This document shows positions 1 through 9,574 of a stretch of DNA of 45,995 nucleotides, piece by piece. A program made the position numbers and the translations under genes. Origin of the DNA: Ruminococcus flavefaciens (GTDB lineage Bacteria; Bacillota; Clostridia; Oscillospirales; Ruminococcaceae); NCBI GenBank assembly GCA_015067005.1, contig SVNH01000023.1, positions 1-45,995 of the forward strand, given 5' to 3'. Positions within the stretch are counted from its first letter, which is position 1. Each line of letters opens with the position of its first letter. Below the pieces are notes generated by a model. The model did no database searches. It was not told the origin of the DNA and worked only from the letters and a program-made list of their open reading frames with translations.

Positions 1-1056
1 GGCGACGAAGTTCCGGGTGCTACACTCAGACTTACCGGCGTTGATAAGGATAACAAGGCAATCACATTTACTAAGGGTGTTCTCGAGACTGCATCCTCTG
101 ACCAGATCGTCAAGGACAGCGGCGAATACCTCGAATGGAAGTCCGGCGACAGTCCTTCGACTGTTACTCTTGCAGACGGCACATATACCCTCGAAGAAGT
201 AACACCTCCGGACGGCTACCAGACTGCTACAAATATCACATTCACAGTCAAGGACGGCAAGGTAGTTACAGTTAATGACGTAACAACTGATTCCAACGAC
301 ATCACAATGCTTGACGCGAAGATACCTCCGGCTAAGGTAAGCATCGACAAGCGCGATCTTGACACCGGCGACGAAGTTCCGGGTGCTACACTCAGACTTA
401 CTGGTGTTGACAAAGACAATAAGGCAATCACATTCACAAAGGGCGTACTCGAAACCGCTTCTGCTGACCAGATCGTCAAGGACAGCGGCGAATACCTCGA
501 ATGGAAGTCAGGTGATAAGCCTTCAACAGTTACTCTCACAGACGGTACATATACCCTCGAGGAAGTAACACCTCCGGACGGTTACCAGACTGCTACAAAT
601 ATCACATTCACAGTCAAGGACGGCAAGGTCACATCAGTTGACAATGTAACGACTGATTCCAACGACATCACAATGCTTGACGCTAAGATACCTCCGGCTA
701 AGGTAAGCATCGACAAGCGCGATCTCGACACCGGTGATGAAGTTCCGGGTGCTACACTCAGACTTACAGGTGTTGACAAGGACAACAAAACTATCAACTT
801 CACAAAGGGCGTTCTCGAGACTGCTTCCTCTGACCAGATCGTCAAGGACAGCGGCGAATACCTCGAATGGAAGTCCGGCAACAAGCCTTCAACAGTTACT
901 CTTGAGGACGGTACTTACACCCTCGAAGAGATAACTCCTCCGGACGGCTACCAGACTACCACAAACATCACATTCACAGTCAAGGACGGCAAGGTAACAT
1001 CAGTTGACAATGTAACAACTGATTCCAACGACATCACAATGCTCGATGCAAAGATA
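1..1056 (+). repeat. Tandem coding repeats, period 366 bp (about 2.9 copies)
   Basis: Units start at 1, 367 and 733 and are nearly identical at DNA level as well as protein level, each coding one 122-residue Cna-B domain. The fourth domain, after about 1060, is strongly diverged. The close DNA identity suggests recent duplication or gene conversion. The number of copies upstream of the window is unknown. Confidence 0.93.
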
Positions 1057-1692
1057 CCGCCTACAACTGACATCTCTGATTCAGACACGATCGGCGCTGT
1101 AAAGATCTGCAAGCATGATGTTTACGGAAATGAGCTCAGCGGCGCTGAACTCACACTCACCGGCGTTGATAATGATGGCAAGCCGATAGTGTTCACAGAC
1201 GCTAAGATACGTCTTGGTGAAGGTGCAGAAATTCTCAGCACTTCAACAGATTCTATGCTTGTATGGAAGTCGGGTGAAACTCCAACTACTATCATGGGCA
1301 TAGGCGACGGTACTTATGTACTTAAAGAAACTGCTGCTCCTGACGGTTATCTTGTTGCAACTGACATAACATTCGTTGTTGAGAATGGTATCGTTACTGA
1401 ATCATCTTCAACAATTACAAGCCAGAACGTCATAACAATGACTGATGAAGCAATAGACACAACTGAGACCTCTGAAACAACATCTACTACATCAGAAACT
1501 ACAACATCTACTACATCTACTACTACAACAGAAACTACTACTGAAACTACATCAACTACTGCTCCTTCTACCGCTTCAAGCTCCGATTCACCTCGCACCG
1601 GCTCTACCGGCGTAGGCGTTGCTCTCGGACTTATGGCACTCTCAGCTATGACTGCTTTCGCTCTTCGCAAAAAAGACGATGATGACGAATAA
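1..1692 (+). CDS. Sortase-anchored SpaA/Cna-B repeat surface protein (5' partial)
   Basis: The frame is open from base 1, so the N-terminus lies outside the window. The protein contains about three nearly identical 122-residue Cna-B/SpaA-type beta-sandwich repeats and a fourth divergent one (about nt 1087-1450). Each repeat has the parts expected for an intramolecular isopeptide bond: a Lys in VSIDK, a Glu in TLEE.TPPDGY and an Asp in ITMLDA (Lys-Asp type, inferred from the family). A Thr/Ser-rich stalk follows (about nt 1460-1590). The end is a sortase signal: SPRTG in place of LPxTG, a hydrophobic segment, then RKKDDDDE. It is therefore a wall-anchored adhesin or pilin-like protein on the cell surface. 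The ligand is unknown. Family assignment is firm; the exact role is not. Confidence 0.9.
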   Translation, partial: GDEVPGATLRLTGVDKDNKAITFTKGVLETASSDQIVKDSGEYLEWKSGDSPSTVTLADGTYTLEEVTPPDGYQTATNITFTVKDGKVVTVNDVTTDSNDITMLDAKIPPAKVSIDKRDLDTGDEVPGATLRLTGVDKDNKAITFTKGVLETASADQIVKDSGEYLEWKSGDKPSTVTLTDGTYTLEEVTPPDGYQTATNITFTVKDGKVTSVDNVTTDSNDITMLDAKIPPAKVSIDKRDLDTGDEVPGATLRLTGVDKDNKTINFTKGVLETASSDQIVKDSGEYLEWKSGNKPSTVTLEDGTYTLEEITPPDGYQTTTNITFTVKDGKVTSVDNVTTDSNDITMLDAKIPPTTDISDSDTIGAVKICKHDVYGNELSGAELTLTGVDNDGKPIVFTDAKIRLGEGAEILSTSTDSMLVWKSGETPTTIMGIGDGTYVLKETAAPDGYLVATDITFVVENGIVTESSSTITSQNVITMTDEAIDTTETSETTSTTSETTTSTTSTTTTETTTETTSTTAPSTASSSDSPRTGSTGVGVALGLMALSAMTAFALRKKDDDDE

Positions 1693-1730
1693 TTCATAGT
1701 GCCACACATCAGGTAACTGAATAATCAAAA

Positions 1731-1766
1731 AAACAGCTGCGGAATTCAACCGCAGCTGTTTTCTTA
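1731..1766. terminator. Bidirectional intrinsic terminator
   Basis: A perfect 12-bp stem (1731-1742 with 1750-1761, loop aattcaa) flanked by A-run and T-run sits between the convergent surface protein gene and the sugar kinase gene, so it can serve both. Confidence 0.88.
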
Positions 1767-1782
1767 TACTATTATATATAGT

Positions 1783-2685
1783 TCATCCAAGCTGAGCAAG
1801 CATTTCGTCTATCAGCCCCCTGTCAGCGAGACCTTCCGAAAAAGCTGTCGCACCGCCGCAGGCTGTGCCAAGCTTCATACCGTAGTCTAAATCGCCGTCC
1901 GCAGAGCCTGCAAGGAATCCGGCAAGCATAGAATCCCCTGCTCCTACCGAGTTTCTGACCGTTCCTCTGCAAACGCCGTACCTATGAACATTGCCTTCGT
2001 TGTCGAGCAGCAGTGAGCCGTTTCCCGCCATTGAGACTATTACATTGCAGGCACCCATTTTCCGGAGCTCCCCTGCATATTTGATTATGTCAGCATCGCC
2101 GCTGAGTTCAACTCCGAACATCTCTGCGAGTTCAAAATCGTTTGGCTTGATAAGATACGGATGAAACCTGAGCACTTTCAGAAGCAAGTCCTTTGAAGCG
2201 TCTACGACCATTCTTACGCCATTCCCTGAATACTTTCCGATGATACGCTCATATATGTCCGAGGGCATTGATGAGGGCACACTTCCGGCAAGGATAAGAG
2301 TATCGCCTTCTTTAAGCTTATCAAGTCTTGCATACAGCTTTTCAATTGCTTCCGGACCTATATCCGGTCCCTGACCGTTTATCTCAGTCTCCTCGCCCGA
2401 CTTTATCTTTACATTGATACGCGAATTGCCGTCAGGAAGGCGTACAAAATCCGTTTCTATGCCCTTTGCTCTTACACCCTGCTCGATAGCATCGCCGGTA
2501 AAACCTGCTATAAATCCGAGCGCAATTGACCTCACTCCGAGTTCGGCAAGTATCATCGAAACATTTATCCCCTTACCGCCGAAATACATCTCCTCGCTCT
2601 GTGAACGGTTGACGCTTCCGAGTGCAAGTCCGCCGGTATGGACAACATAGTCGATAGCCGGATTGAATGTAACTGTATATATCAT
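1783..2685 (-). CDS. fruK: 1-phosphofructokinase (PfkB family)
   Basis: 300 residues, the normal length for the 1-phosphofructokinase/tagatose-6-phosphate kinase branch of PfkB sugar kinases. It carries the N-terminal MIYTVTFNPAID start, the GGKGIN motif (residues 36-41) and the C-terminal GAGDSMLAGF motif with catalytic Asp251. Known reaction: ATP-dependent phosphorylation of fructose 1-phosphate to the 1,6-bisphosphate in the cytoplasm. The start is set by AAGGAG at 2692-2697. No fructose PTS gene is adjacent, so tagatose-6-phosphate kinase cannot be excluded. Only 73 bp separate it from the upstream EAL gene and no clear promoter is seen there, so it may be transcribed by read-through past the hairpin at 2713-2735. 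Confidence 0.78.
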   Translation of the reverse strand: MIYTVTFNPAIDYVVHTGGLALGSVNRSQSEEMYFGGKGINVSMILAELGVRSIALGFIAGFTGDAIEQGVRAKGIETDFVRLPDGNSRINVKIKSGEETEINGQGPDIGPEAIEKLYARLDKLKEGDTLILAGSVPSSMPSDIYERIIGKYSGNGVRMVVDASKDLLLKVLRFHPYLIKPNDFELAEMFGVELSGDADIIKYAGELRKMGACNVIVSMAGNGSLLLDNEGNVHRYGVCRGTVRNSVGAGDSMLAGFLAGSADGDLDYGMKLGTACGGATAFSEGLADRGLIDEMLAQLG

Positions 2686-2712
2686 AATATTCTCCTTATT
2701 CCTGCATTCAAA

Positions 2713-2735
2713 GCCCCGCTGTGATTCAGCGGGGC
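2713..2735 (-). terminator. Hairpin after the EAL gene
   Basis: 8-bp GC-rich stem GCCCCGCT/AGCGGGGC with a 7-nt loop, between the end of the EAL gene and fruK. On the minus strand it is followed by only a weak U tract (ctttg), so it may attenuate rather than stop transcription into fruK. Confidence 0.65.
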
Positions 2736-2758
2736 AATTTCATGTAACTGGTCTGCTG

Positions 2759-5700
2759 TTATTCGTAATCAAATATTACCGGATGTTCAACTCCATTTCC
2801 GTTAAGCTTGATACGTCTTCTGCCGTTCACAAGGCAAATTTTTTCCTCTGGAGCAAAAGCAAACTTTCCTATTGCATTGCGTACATCTATATTCGTATCA
2901 GTTCCCTTGATAAGTACAGACGTATCCTCACTATACCCGCCGAACACAACAGCATTCTGACCGGCTGATTCAAGTCGCAGCGACGAATCATTCACATTGA
3001 TTTCAGATTTGCCGTGAAGTGAACCGAAACAGGTCGAATTATCCGACATTATATTGAATACAGCTCCGACTCCGCACATTTCTATTCTTGACTTGCTGCT
3101 GCTGAGAGTTCCGAGCGCCGCTATGTATTTGCCATAAGCATAGAAATTTACAGCGCTGCTGCTTACAGAGATCTCCGCCTCGCTTTCAAGCGAACCGATA
3201 AGTATACCGTTTGTTACCGAGAAGTCTGCTTCTATGTGACAAGTATCAAGCTCAATGCTTACATCACCCGTCAGCGCACCAAATCCCACACAAGTCTCTG
3301 TATTGGGCTTAAGATTGAATTCTCCGCGGTTCACACGTATAGTTCCGCCAAGTCCCGAACCGATACAGATGCCCTTCTTGCCGCGGCAGTTAATGTTTAC
3401 AGGGCCGTCCTGATCGAATACCAGTTCACCATGGCGCGAATGATGATCGTTTCCGATGCCATAGTGCTCAGCAGCGTTTAGCTCGATAGTGATACCGCCG
3501 TCGCCCTCAATAACAAGACGCGATGATTCAGGTACCTTTATCCCCGAATCATGAAGTGTATTATTACCGAAAAGAACTATCGTGACATCAGTATGCTCGC
3601 CGAGTTCAATGCACGGACGGTTCTTGACATTGGAAAAATACACGTCCTCAAGTATGATACGTCCGCTGTAACCGGCTTCAACGCGCATATGTATGTCCGT
3701 CTTCATCTGCGGCGTTCCGATAACAGAAATATCCTTGTATACCATTTTTTCTCCGCCTATCACTATATCGGTACATCCGTCCTTAGCGAGTTTGGCAAGT
3801 GATATACGGTTGGTTTTTCCGGCAATGTATATATTCTTGAACGTTCCGTCGATGCGCTCCTGATAATACTGACGTATTTCTTCCCTGCGCTTTTCGTCTA
3901 TCTGATGTACTATCTGCGCGGAAGGTCTTGCAGTGTAGTAGCCCTGAATAAGATCGGCGCCGAGATGTATAACGGTCTGGAGTTCGATCGCAGTTTCAAC
4001 GCCTTCTGCAAGCGCCATGATATGATTATCGTGGCAGAAATCTATTATCTCGCGGACAAAATGCCGCTTCTGCGGCTTATTCTGTATCTCACTGATAAGT
4101 GAGCGGTCGATCTTGACATAGTTCGGCATATATCTGAGCAGATTGCTTACATTTGAATATCCTGTACCGTAGTCGTCAACAGCAATGTCAATGTTCATTT
4201 CTCCGAAGAAAGCCTTCAGACGTTTAAGTTCCTTATCTTCAAGCTCCGCTTCTTCTGTAAACTCAACAACTATCATCTGCGCGTGTTTTCTCAGATATTT
4301 TAAAGCAGCTGCGAACTCTTCGTCTTCAATGAAAACTCCGGGAATGCTGTTCATAAACACTCTTGCTCCGCCGAATTCCTCGCATCTGGTATCGACTATT
4401 TCAAGAACATTCATAAAGGTAGCACATTCAATATCTGAAAGCCTGTCCTGCATAGCTGCGTATTTTATCATCGCCAGAGGTGAAACCTTCTTTTCAGTCC
4501 TCGAACGCATCAGCGCCTCATAAGCGTAGACCTCGCCGTTTGAGACCTGAACTATCGGCTGGAAATGGTAATCAAGAAGATTCTCGTCCAGTATTTTGGC
4601 TACAAGCTTATACTCCTGCTTTTCCTCGGTATTAAGGCTTTCGTAGATGCTTGAAACAGCGAATTTATTGTTGTGTATCTTTTCAATTCTTTCCTGCATC
4701 TGCTTCAGGATAAGGTCTCTGCGAAGCACCTCGATACTGCGGCATACGGAGCTTATCCATTTCAGGTAAATATCATCGTAGCTGCGCGGAACATCGCCGT
4801 ACTGCACAACAGCATAGCCGTAGCATTCATTCTCATAGAACACGGGAGTAAATATGTAAACAGCCGGCTTCTCATGCTCTTCGAGAAGTTCCGGAAGCAT
4901 TGCTTTCACCGGAAAGAAGTCATAAAGCCCCACCATATTATTCTTGTGGTCGCTGCAATACCTTACAGCATGGATCATTTCATCGAAATAGCCTTCATTA
5001 GCGCAGTGTATCCCCTGCCCCATATGCTTCCACGGAGCGCACAAACACAAGTGGAACTCCTTAGCGCCGCGAAGCTGATAAGCATAGGAATACACAGAGC
5101 CAAGAAAGTCCGGCAGAGATGACTGCGATATGAGCGTTTCAGCCATAGTATTAAATATCGAGTTATAGCCCTCTTCCGAAATATCCGTCCCCCACTCACT
5201 TCGCTTGAGGTCATACTTCGGGACCTCGTCGCCGTGGCAGCCGCAGCTTTCACCGAAAATAATTTTCGGATTGACCTTGAATGATTCGGGAGTTTCCCCC
5301 TTCATTTTAGTCATAATATAGTAGAAGGCGTATTCCCCGAATTCCTCAGCAGGTATGAGTGCAGATGTAATTGATTTCGGACTTGTCTGTCCCTCAAACA
5401 CCGAATCATAGCCAATAACAGAAATATCCTCCGGAACTCTTATACCGTTTGCCTCAAAGCCCTTGCAAAGCCCTATCGCCATCTGATCGTTCGCACACGC
5501 AACGGCTTCCGGCAGTTCTCTTTCCTGTGCAAGAAGCTGTTCGGCGCACAGCTCGCCGCTCTGATACCAGAAATCGCCGTAGATTATGCGGTCATCGGTC
5601 ACTGGCAGACCATGCGATTTCATTGCATCAATATAGCCATGCAAACGCTCTTTTGAATGCTTATGCCACTTCTTTCCCGAAAGGAAAGCAATATCTTTGA

Positions 5701-6097
5701 ATCCGTGTATTTCTATCAGATGGCTTACAAGTTCAAAAACTGCGCCGTAGCAATCAGTGCAGATACTCGGAAACAGATCACTTTCCTTTTCGATAACGAC
5801 TATCGGCTTTTTGAAAGTATTATTGAGATGCTCTTCAAGTTCCTGAGCAGCATTGGCTGTCTGGATACTGTCTTTTAGTATAACAGCACCATCGAACATC
5901 TCAGGATTCATAAGCGAAAATATGTTGGATTCACCGCGTTCACGCTCAACAGTATCCTGATACTTGCGGTACATTGAAAAAATACATACATCATAATCGG
6001 AAGCAAACGCTTTTTTGAGAAAACCGTTGATAAAGCGTTTCTGATAATCTTCATCAGCCTGTCCGACAAACAGTGCGATCCTGTTTCGTATTCTCAT
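2759..6097 (-). CDS. LacI-type sensor / EAL phosphodiesterase / beta-helix fusion protein
   Basis: 1112 residues with no signal peptide or membrane segment. Residues 5-285 resemble a LacI/GalR periplasmic-binding-type effector domain without the DNA-binding HTH. Residues 300-475 form a linker, perhaps GAF-like, ending in a helical stretch. Residues 500-735 are an EAL domain with every catalytic residue I could check: EAL (527-529), N583, E612, DD641-642, K662, E698, Q718. It is therefore probably an active c-di-GMP phosphodiesterase controlled by a small ligand such as a sugar. Residues 755-1100 are short Gly/Val/Ile/Asn-rich repeats typical of a right-handed parallel beta-helix. There is no GGDEF domain. 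The start follows AGAAGGAGA at 6107-6115. The role of the intracellular beta-helix is unknown. Confidence 0.85.
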   Translation of the reverse strand: MRIRNRIALFVGQADEDYQKRFINGFLKKAFASDYDVCIFSMYRKYQDTVERERGESNIFSLMNPEMFDGAVILKDSIQTANAAQELEEHLNNTFKKPIVVIEKESDLFPSICTDCYGAVFELVSHLIEIHGFKDIAFLSGKKWHKHSKERLHGYIDAMKSHGLPVTDDRIIYGDFWYQSGELCAEQLLAQERELPEAVACANDQMAIGLCKGFEANGIRVPEDISVIGYDSVFEGQTSPKSITSALIPAEEFGEYAFYYIMTKMKGETPESFKVNPKIIFGESCGCHGDEVPKYDLKRSEWGTDISEEGYNSIFNTMAETLISQSSLPDFLGSVYSYAYQLRGAKEFHLCLCAPWKHMGQGIHCANEGYFDEMIHAVRYCSDHKNNMVGLYDFFPVKAMLPELLEEHEKPAVYIFTPVFYENECYGYAVVQYGDVPRSYDDIYLKWISSVCRSIEVLRRDLILKQMQERIEKIHNNKFAVSSIYESLNTEEKQEYKLVAKILDENLLDYHFQPIVQVSNGEVYAYEALMRSRTEKKVSPLAMIKYAAMQDRLSDIECATFMNVLEIVDTRCEEFGGARVFMNSIPGVFIEDEEFAAALKYLRKHAQMIVVEFTEEAELEDKELKRLKAFFGEMNIDIAVDDYGTGYSNVSNLLRYMPNYVKIDRSLISEIQNKPQKRHFVREIIDFCHDNHIMALAEGVETAIELQTVIHLGADLIQGYYTARPSAQIVHQIDEKRREEIRQYYQERIDGTFKNIYIAGKTNRISLAKLAKDGCTDIVIGGEKMVYKDISVIGTPQMKTDIHMRVEAGYSGRIILEDVYFSNVKNRPCIELGEHTDVTIVLFGNNTLHDSGIKVPESSRLVIEGDGGITIELNAAEHYGIGNDHHSRHGELVFDQDGPVNINCRGKKGICIGSGLGGTIRVNRGEFNLKPNTETCVGFGALTGDVSIELDTCHIEADFSVTNGILIGSLESEAEISVSSSAVNFYAYGKYIAALGTLSSSKSRIEMCGVGAVFNIMSDNSTCFGSLHGKSEINVNDSSLRLESAGQNAVVFGGYSEDTSVLIKGTDTNIDVRNAIGKFAFAPEEKICLVNGRRRIKLNGNGVEHPVIFDYE

Positions 6098-6214
6098 AAT
6101 GATTTCTCTCCTTCTGACGAATTACCGTCAGACACGGCAGCTTATAACTGCTGCAATTCCAATTACCCAAAGACCGTTCCAGATCCAAGACATAAACGAT
6201 CTAAACTTTATATT

Positions 6215-6243
6215 ATTATAGCACATATTTAAAGAAATTACAA
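6215..6243 (-). promoter_or_regulatory. Sigma-A promoter of the EAL gene
   Basis: Minus strand TTGTAA (6238-6243), 17-bp spacer, TATAAT (6215-6220) with a TG one base upstream (extended -10). It lies about 120 bp upstream of the start codon. Confidence 0.7.
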
Positions 6244-6792
6244 GATATTTAAAGGAATTACAATTGTTTCTGAACAAACTGTGCAAAAGCATATGCCTCT
6301 TCCCGTAATCATCCATAATATAACAGCAGCTGCTCTATGTTCATTCATATTTGTGCTGTGACAGGCGCGTTTGATACATCGCCTATCAGATGTCATTCCC
6401 CATTTACGCTTATATTGCAGAAAGGCGGTCCGATCAATATAACAATTGTGCTGCAAATTGTTATTTTATAGTTAAATGATATATTGTAAGACGTTGACAA
6501 TAATTTAACAGCACAGTTGTGAATAATTATTAAATTAGTAGATTATATATTAATTCTCGAATTTTACTTGATTTTTCGCCAGATATGAAATATAATATAA
6601 CACGGATTGTACAGCCACACTTCAAAATGATGAATTAGTAAAATATTATCTTCAATTTATATTTTATTTCATAAAGGGATGTTATAGATATTTCGTTTTA
6701 CTGAAAGCATCATTTTCAAGCGACCGTATACGGATGCAACACTACTGTTAGTTTTTCATGATTACAGGATTATCAACACAGGAGGATAAGCA
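6244..6792. other. Divergent intergenic region and long 5' leader
   Basis: AT-rich, with no convincing gene. It holds the plus-strand promoter at 6568-6596 and a leader of about 190 nt before the secreted protein gene. The leader contains short inverted repeats (for example near 6722-6745), but I could not match it to a known riboswitch. A strong RBS (GGAGGA, 6781-6786) precedes the ATG. Confidence 0.5.
6568..6596 (+). promoter_or_regulatory. Sigma-A promoter of the transglutaminase-like gene
   Basis: TTGATT (6568-6573), 17-bp spacer, TATAAT (6591-6596). The first ten bases, TTGATTTTTC, also open the promoter at 9546-9574. Confidence 0.78.
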
Positions 6793-9381
6793 ATGAAAAA
6801 GTTAAAAAAAGTTACGGCTATTCTTGCCGCAGCATCAACACTTCTTTCTATGACTGCTGCAATGGGGATTTCAGCAGTTGCAGAATCAACTGACACAAAT
6901 CAGCTCAAAATCGATCACGACGAATTTGCAAGGAAGTACACTCAGGCAAAGGACAACCTCACTTCTATCAGCAAATTCGATTACAATAACAACGGTTTCC
7001 TCGATTACGAGGACTATAACACCATAAGAGACGACATCAACAAGCTTTACGCAAATGCTGATTTCAGAGATGAAGAGTTCCAGCTCAGCGATGTCAGCAT
7101 CGAGTACGGAAAGTCCTACGATTTCGACTGTGATAACAAGCTTACATACTACGATTACTGCTGTTACCTCGTTTATCTTCAGACAAAGTATCAGTTAAAG
7201 GTCATCTATGGCAAGGATAAGAAGAATAAGCACATTCCAGGAACTAACATCTCCGAAGGCGAGCTCACAGCGACCATTACAAACTTCACAACTAACGAAA
7301 GCGAGACTTTCCTGCCTACCGAAGTTTACTACAAGGAAAGAATCATTCCAGTAAGCTCGATCGGTTACGGCGCACTCAAAAACTGCAATAATCTTAGAAC
7401 TCTCAACATCAAGAACTATTCTCAGCCATACTGGTACAAGAAGCTTGAAAAGTTCGACACCAAAAAGGAGCTCATCCCGACCGCAGGAAGTGTTACTGCA
7501 AGCTCTTTCATAAACATCAATAACAATGCTTTCGTCAACTGTCCGGAGCTTGAAAAGATCAACTTCCCGGTAAACTCAAACTTCACAAATAAAGCCTTCA
7601 ACGGCACAAAATTCGCTAAAAACGTTAAGGAGATAAACGGCGTTTACTACGCTGTCAGCAGCGATAACAAAGCCGTTGCTGTATGCGGCGTATCAGATAC
7701 AGACGCTGCAAAGTATGTAGCTGCTGACGGCAAAACCACAATCAGCTTTGAAGGCGATGCTGATACAAAGCCTACTACTATCACTGCAAACGCAGGATAT
7801 TCTCTCGACACTATCGACTGCGAATTCTCATTAGCTATCCCTGAAACCGTTAAGTACATCCATGCCGCAGATCAGTCATATATGTTCCGGAAAAACACAA
7901 AACTCAAGTGGGTAAACGGCATGACTTACAACCAGCTTGGCGGAGATTTAAAAGAACTCGCAACCAAGAGCAACAGCGCCTTTGTAAATACCGAATTCAT
8001 AACAGATCCTGTCAAGGAAATCGTTATTGCCAAGGCAAACGAATTCAACAATCAATACAAGACTGACCGCGAAAAGGTCACAGCTGTATGCGAATACATC
8101 TTCCAGAAGGCTGATTACACAAACTTCGATTACCTCGACGGTTCAGGATTATTCCCAAACGGCGACTATAACACTCTCGATTACTCAAGAGATAATGTTT
8201 ATGCTGCTTCAAACACTTTCCTTACCGACCACACAGAGTGCATGAGCTATGCTATGGCTGTATCTATAATGCTTGACAGTCTCAATATCCCTAACTTCTT
8301 CACAGGTACTGATAGTCACGCATACAACCATGTGTTCCTCGGAAGCAGATGGTACATAATAGATATGTCCGTTTACAGCGATTATAACTGCGATCTTGAG
8401 AAGTACAAGAAACTCGACGGCAGCGATTTCTTCAAAGAGTCGATCGGAACTAACAGCACTGTTGGCGCTAATTTTCAGTTCGCACTGTTCAAGGATACAA
8501 ACACAACTCAGCTTACTGACCGTGCTTTCCGTATGACAATTCTTGACGATGCCTCTAAGATCACTGTATTCGTACCAAAGGCAATAACTCCTCCGGCTAA
8601 ATTCGATCCTTGGTTCTATGACGTAAGAGTTATCGACATCAAGCCTAATGAAACAAAGTCTGAAACCGTTGGAAATCATAACTTTGCAATCATCAGCGAC
8701 AAAAACTACAATCTTGATCTCTGTTTCAAAGGCAGTAAGACCGCAGAATCTTACAACGGCAGCTACTACGATGAATACGGCCGCAGATACAAAAACTTCG
8801 TCTATGAAAAGGACGGAAATCTTTACGCTTTGGATGCAGAAGGTAAAAAAGCAGTCAACACTGTTATCGAATTAAGCGGTAAAAAGTACAGAGTTGACAG
8901 CGAAGGAAAGCTCCAGCACAAGGGCTGGTTACGCACAAACGGCAAGACCTATTACTTCAAGGAAGACGGTACTCCCGCAAAAGACGAGTATCTCACTATC
9001 AACGTTGATGGCAAGGACACAGTATTCAGCTTCGACGGCGATTGCTCAGTGACCAACGGCTGGTACAGATACGACAGCAAGCTCGCAATATACAGCACTG
9101 ATTCAGGTCTTCTCAAAGGCTGGCAGACTATCGACGGAAGCACTTACTTCTTCAGATACCATTACGCTATATCAGCACCTGCTACTGTTGCAGATGAGAT
9201 AATCAATTACAACGGCAGTTACTACTACTTCGCCGACGGCGGCAAGCTTGTGACTGATTCAGATGTTACATGGAACGGTCAGACATTCCACGCCGACCTC
9301 GACGGCAAACTCAATATTGCCGAGGTACTCACAGATCCATACCTCTTCTACAATTACACACGCAATATTGCAGTATGCTGA
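6793..9381 (+). CDS. Secreted transglutaminase-like protein with LRR and cell-wall-binding repeats
   Basis: 862 residues. A signal peptide (1-30: KKLKK, hydrophobic core, AVA-E site) is followed by two EF-hand/dockerin-like calcium loops (about 63-74 and 110-121). Next come BspA-type leucine-rich repeat remnants (about 175-360) and a transglutaminase-like cysteine domain whose Cys483, His513 and Asp524 fit the catalytic triad (TECMSY, YNHVFLG, WYIID). The C-terminus (about 690-860) has choline-binding-type repeats such as KGWLRTNGKTYYF. It is probably an extracellular, wall-associated protease or cross-linking enzyme. The two calcium loops are about 50 residues apart, farther than in a classic dockerin. 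The substrate is unknown. Confidence 0.85.
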   Translation: MKKLKKVTAILAAASTLLSMTAAMGISAVAESTDTNQLKIDHDEFARKYTQAKDNLTSISKFDYNNNGFLDYEDYNTIRDDINKLYANADFRDEEFQLSDVSIEYGKSYDFDCDNKLTYYDYCCYLVYLQTKYQLKVIYGKDKKNKHIPGTNISEGELTATITNFTTNESETFLPTEVYYKERIIPVSSIGYGALKNCNNLRTLNIKNYSQPYWYKKLEKFDTKKELIPTAGSVTASSFININNNAFVNCPELEKINFPVNSNFTNKAFNGTKFAKNVKEINGVYYAVSSDNKAVAVCGVSDTDAAKYVAADGKTTISFEGDADTKPTTITANAGYSLDTIDCEFSLAIPETVKYIHAADQSYMFRKNTKLKWVNGMTYNQLGGDLKELATKSNSAFVNTEFITDPVKEIVIAKANEFNNQYKTDREKVTAVCEYIFQKADYTNFDYLDGSGLFPNGDYNTLDYSRDNVYAASNTFLTDHTECMSYAMAVSIMLDSLNIPNFFTGTDSHAYNHVFLGSRWYIIDMSVYSDYNCDLEKYKKLDGSDFFKESIGTNSTVGANFQFALFKDTNTTQLTDRAFRMTILDDASKITVFVPKAITPPAKFDPWFYDVRVIDIKPNETKSETVGNHNFAIISDKNYNLDLCFKGSKTAESYNGSYYDEYGRRYKNFVYEKDGNLYALDAEGKKAVNTVIELSGKKYRVDSEGKLQHKGWLRTNGKTYYFKEDGTPAKDEYLTINVDGKDTVFSFDGDCSVTNGWYRYDSKLAIYSTDSGLLKGWQTIDGSTYFFRYHYAISAPATVADEIINYNGSYYYFADGGKLVTDSDVTWNGQTFHADLDGKLNIAEVLTDPYLFYNYTRNIAVC

Positions 9382-9419
9382 TAAAGCTTTTTCCCGAAAA
9401 GCTTTTCAATACTCACTTT

Positions 9420-9449
9420 CAGACCGGTATAATGCCGGTCTGTTTTTTA
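9420..9449 (+). terminator. Intrinsic terminator
   Basis: 8-bp stem CAGACCGG/CCGGTCTG (9420-9427, 9435-9442) followed by seven T residues. A second inverted repeat (aaagctttt/aaaagcttt) lies just after the stop codon. Confidence 0.88.
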
Positions 9450-9545
9450 TTCCCAAACAGCATTTCAATATGCTCCGCCGGATGTATTTGAGTAAGCGGA
9501 TCGTAAATCCATTTACTTTCAAAGGAAAACTTTTACTATTTTCTA

Positions 9546-9574
9546 TTGATTTTTCCTTGATTGTGATGTATAAT
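9546..9574 (+). promoter_or_regulatory. Sigma-A promoter of the GGDEF-EAL gene
   Basis: TTGATT (9546-9551), 17-bp spacer, TATAAT (9569-9574), about 100 bp before an AAAGGAG ribosome site and the ATG at 9684. Confidence 0.78.

Noticed and set aside
1347..1709. Minus-strand frame opposite the Thr-rich stalk of the surface protein
   Set aside because: Val/Ser-rich mirror of the ACA/ACT repeats; an antisense artefact of a real gene.
6600..6790. Possible c-di-GMP or other riboswitch in the leader of the secreted protein gene
   Set aside because: The leader is long and near c-di-GMP genes, but I could not match conserved riboswitch cores; only short weak stems are visible.
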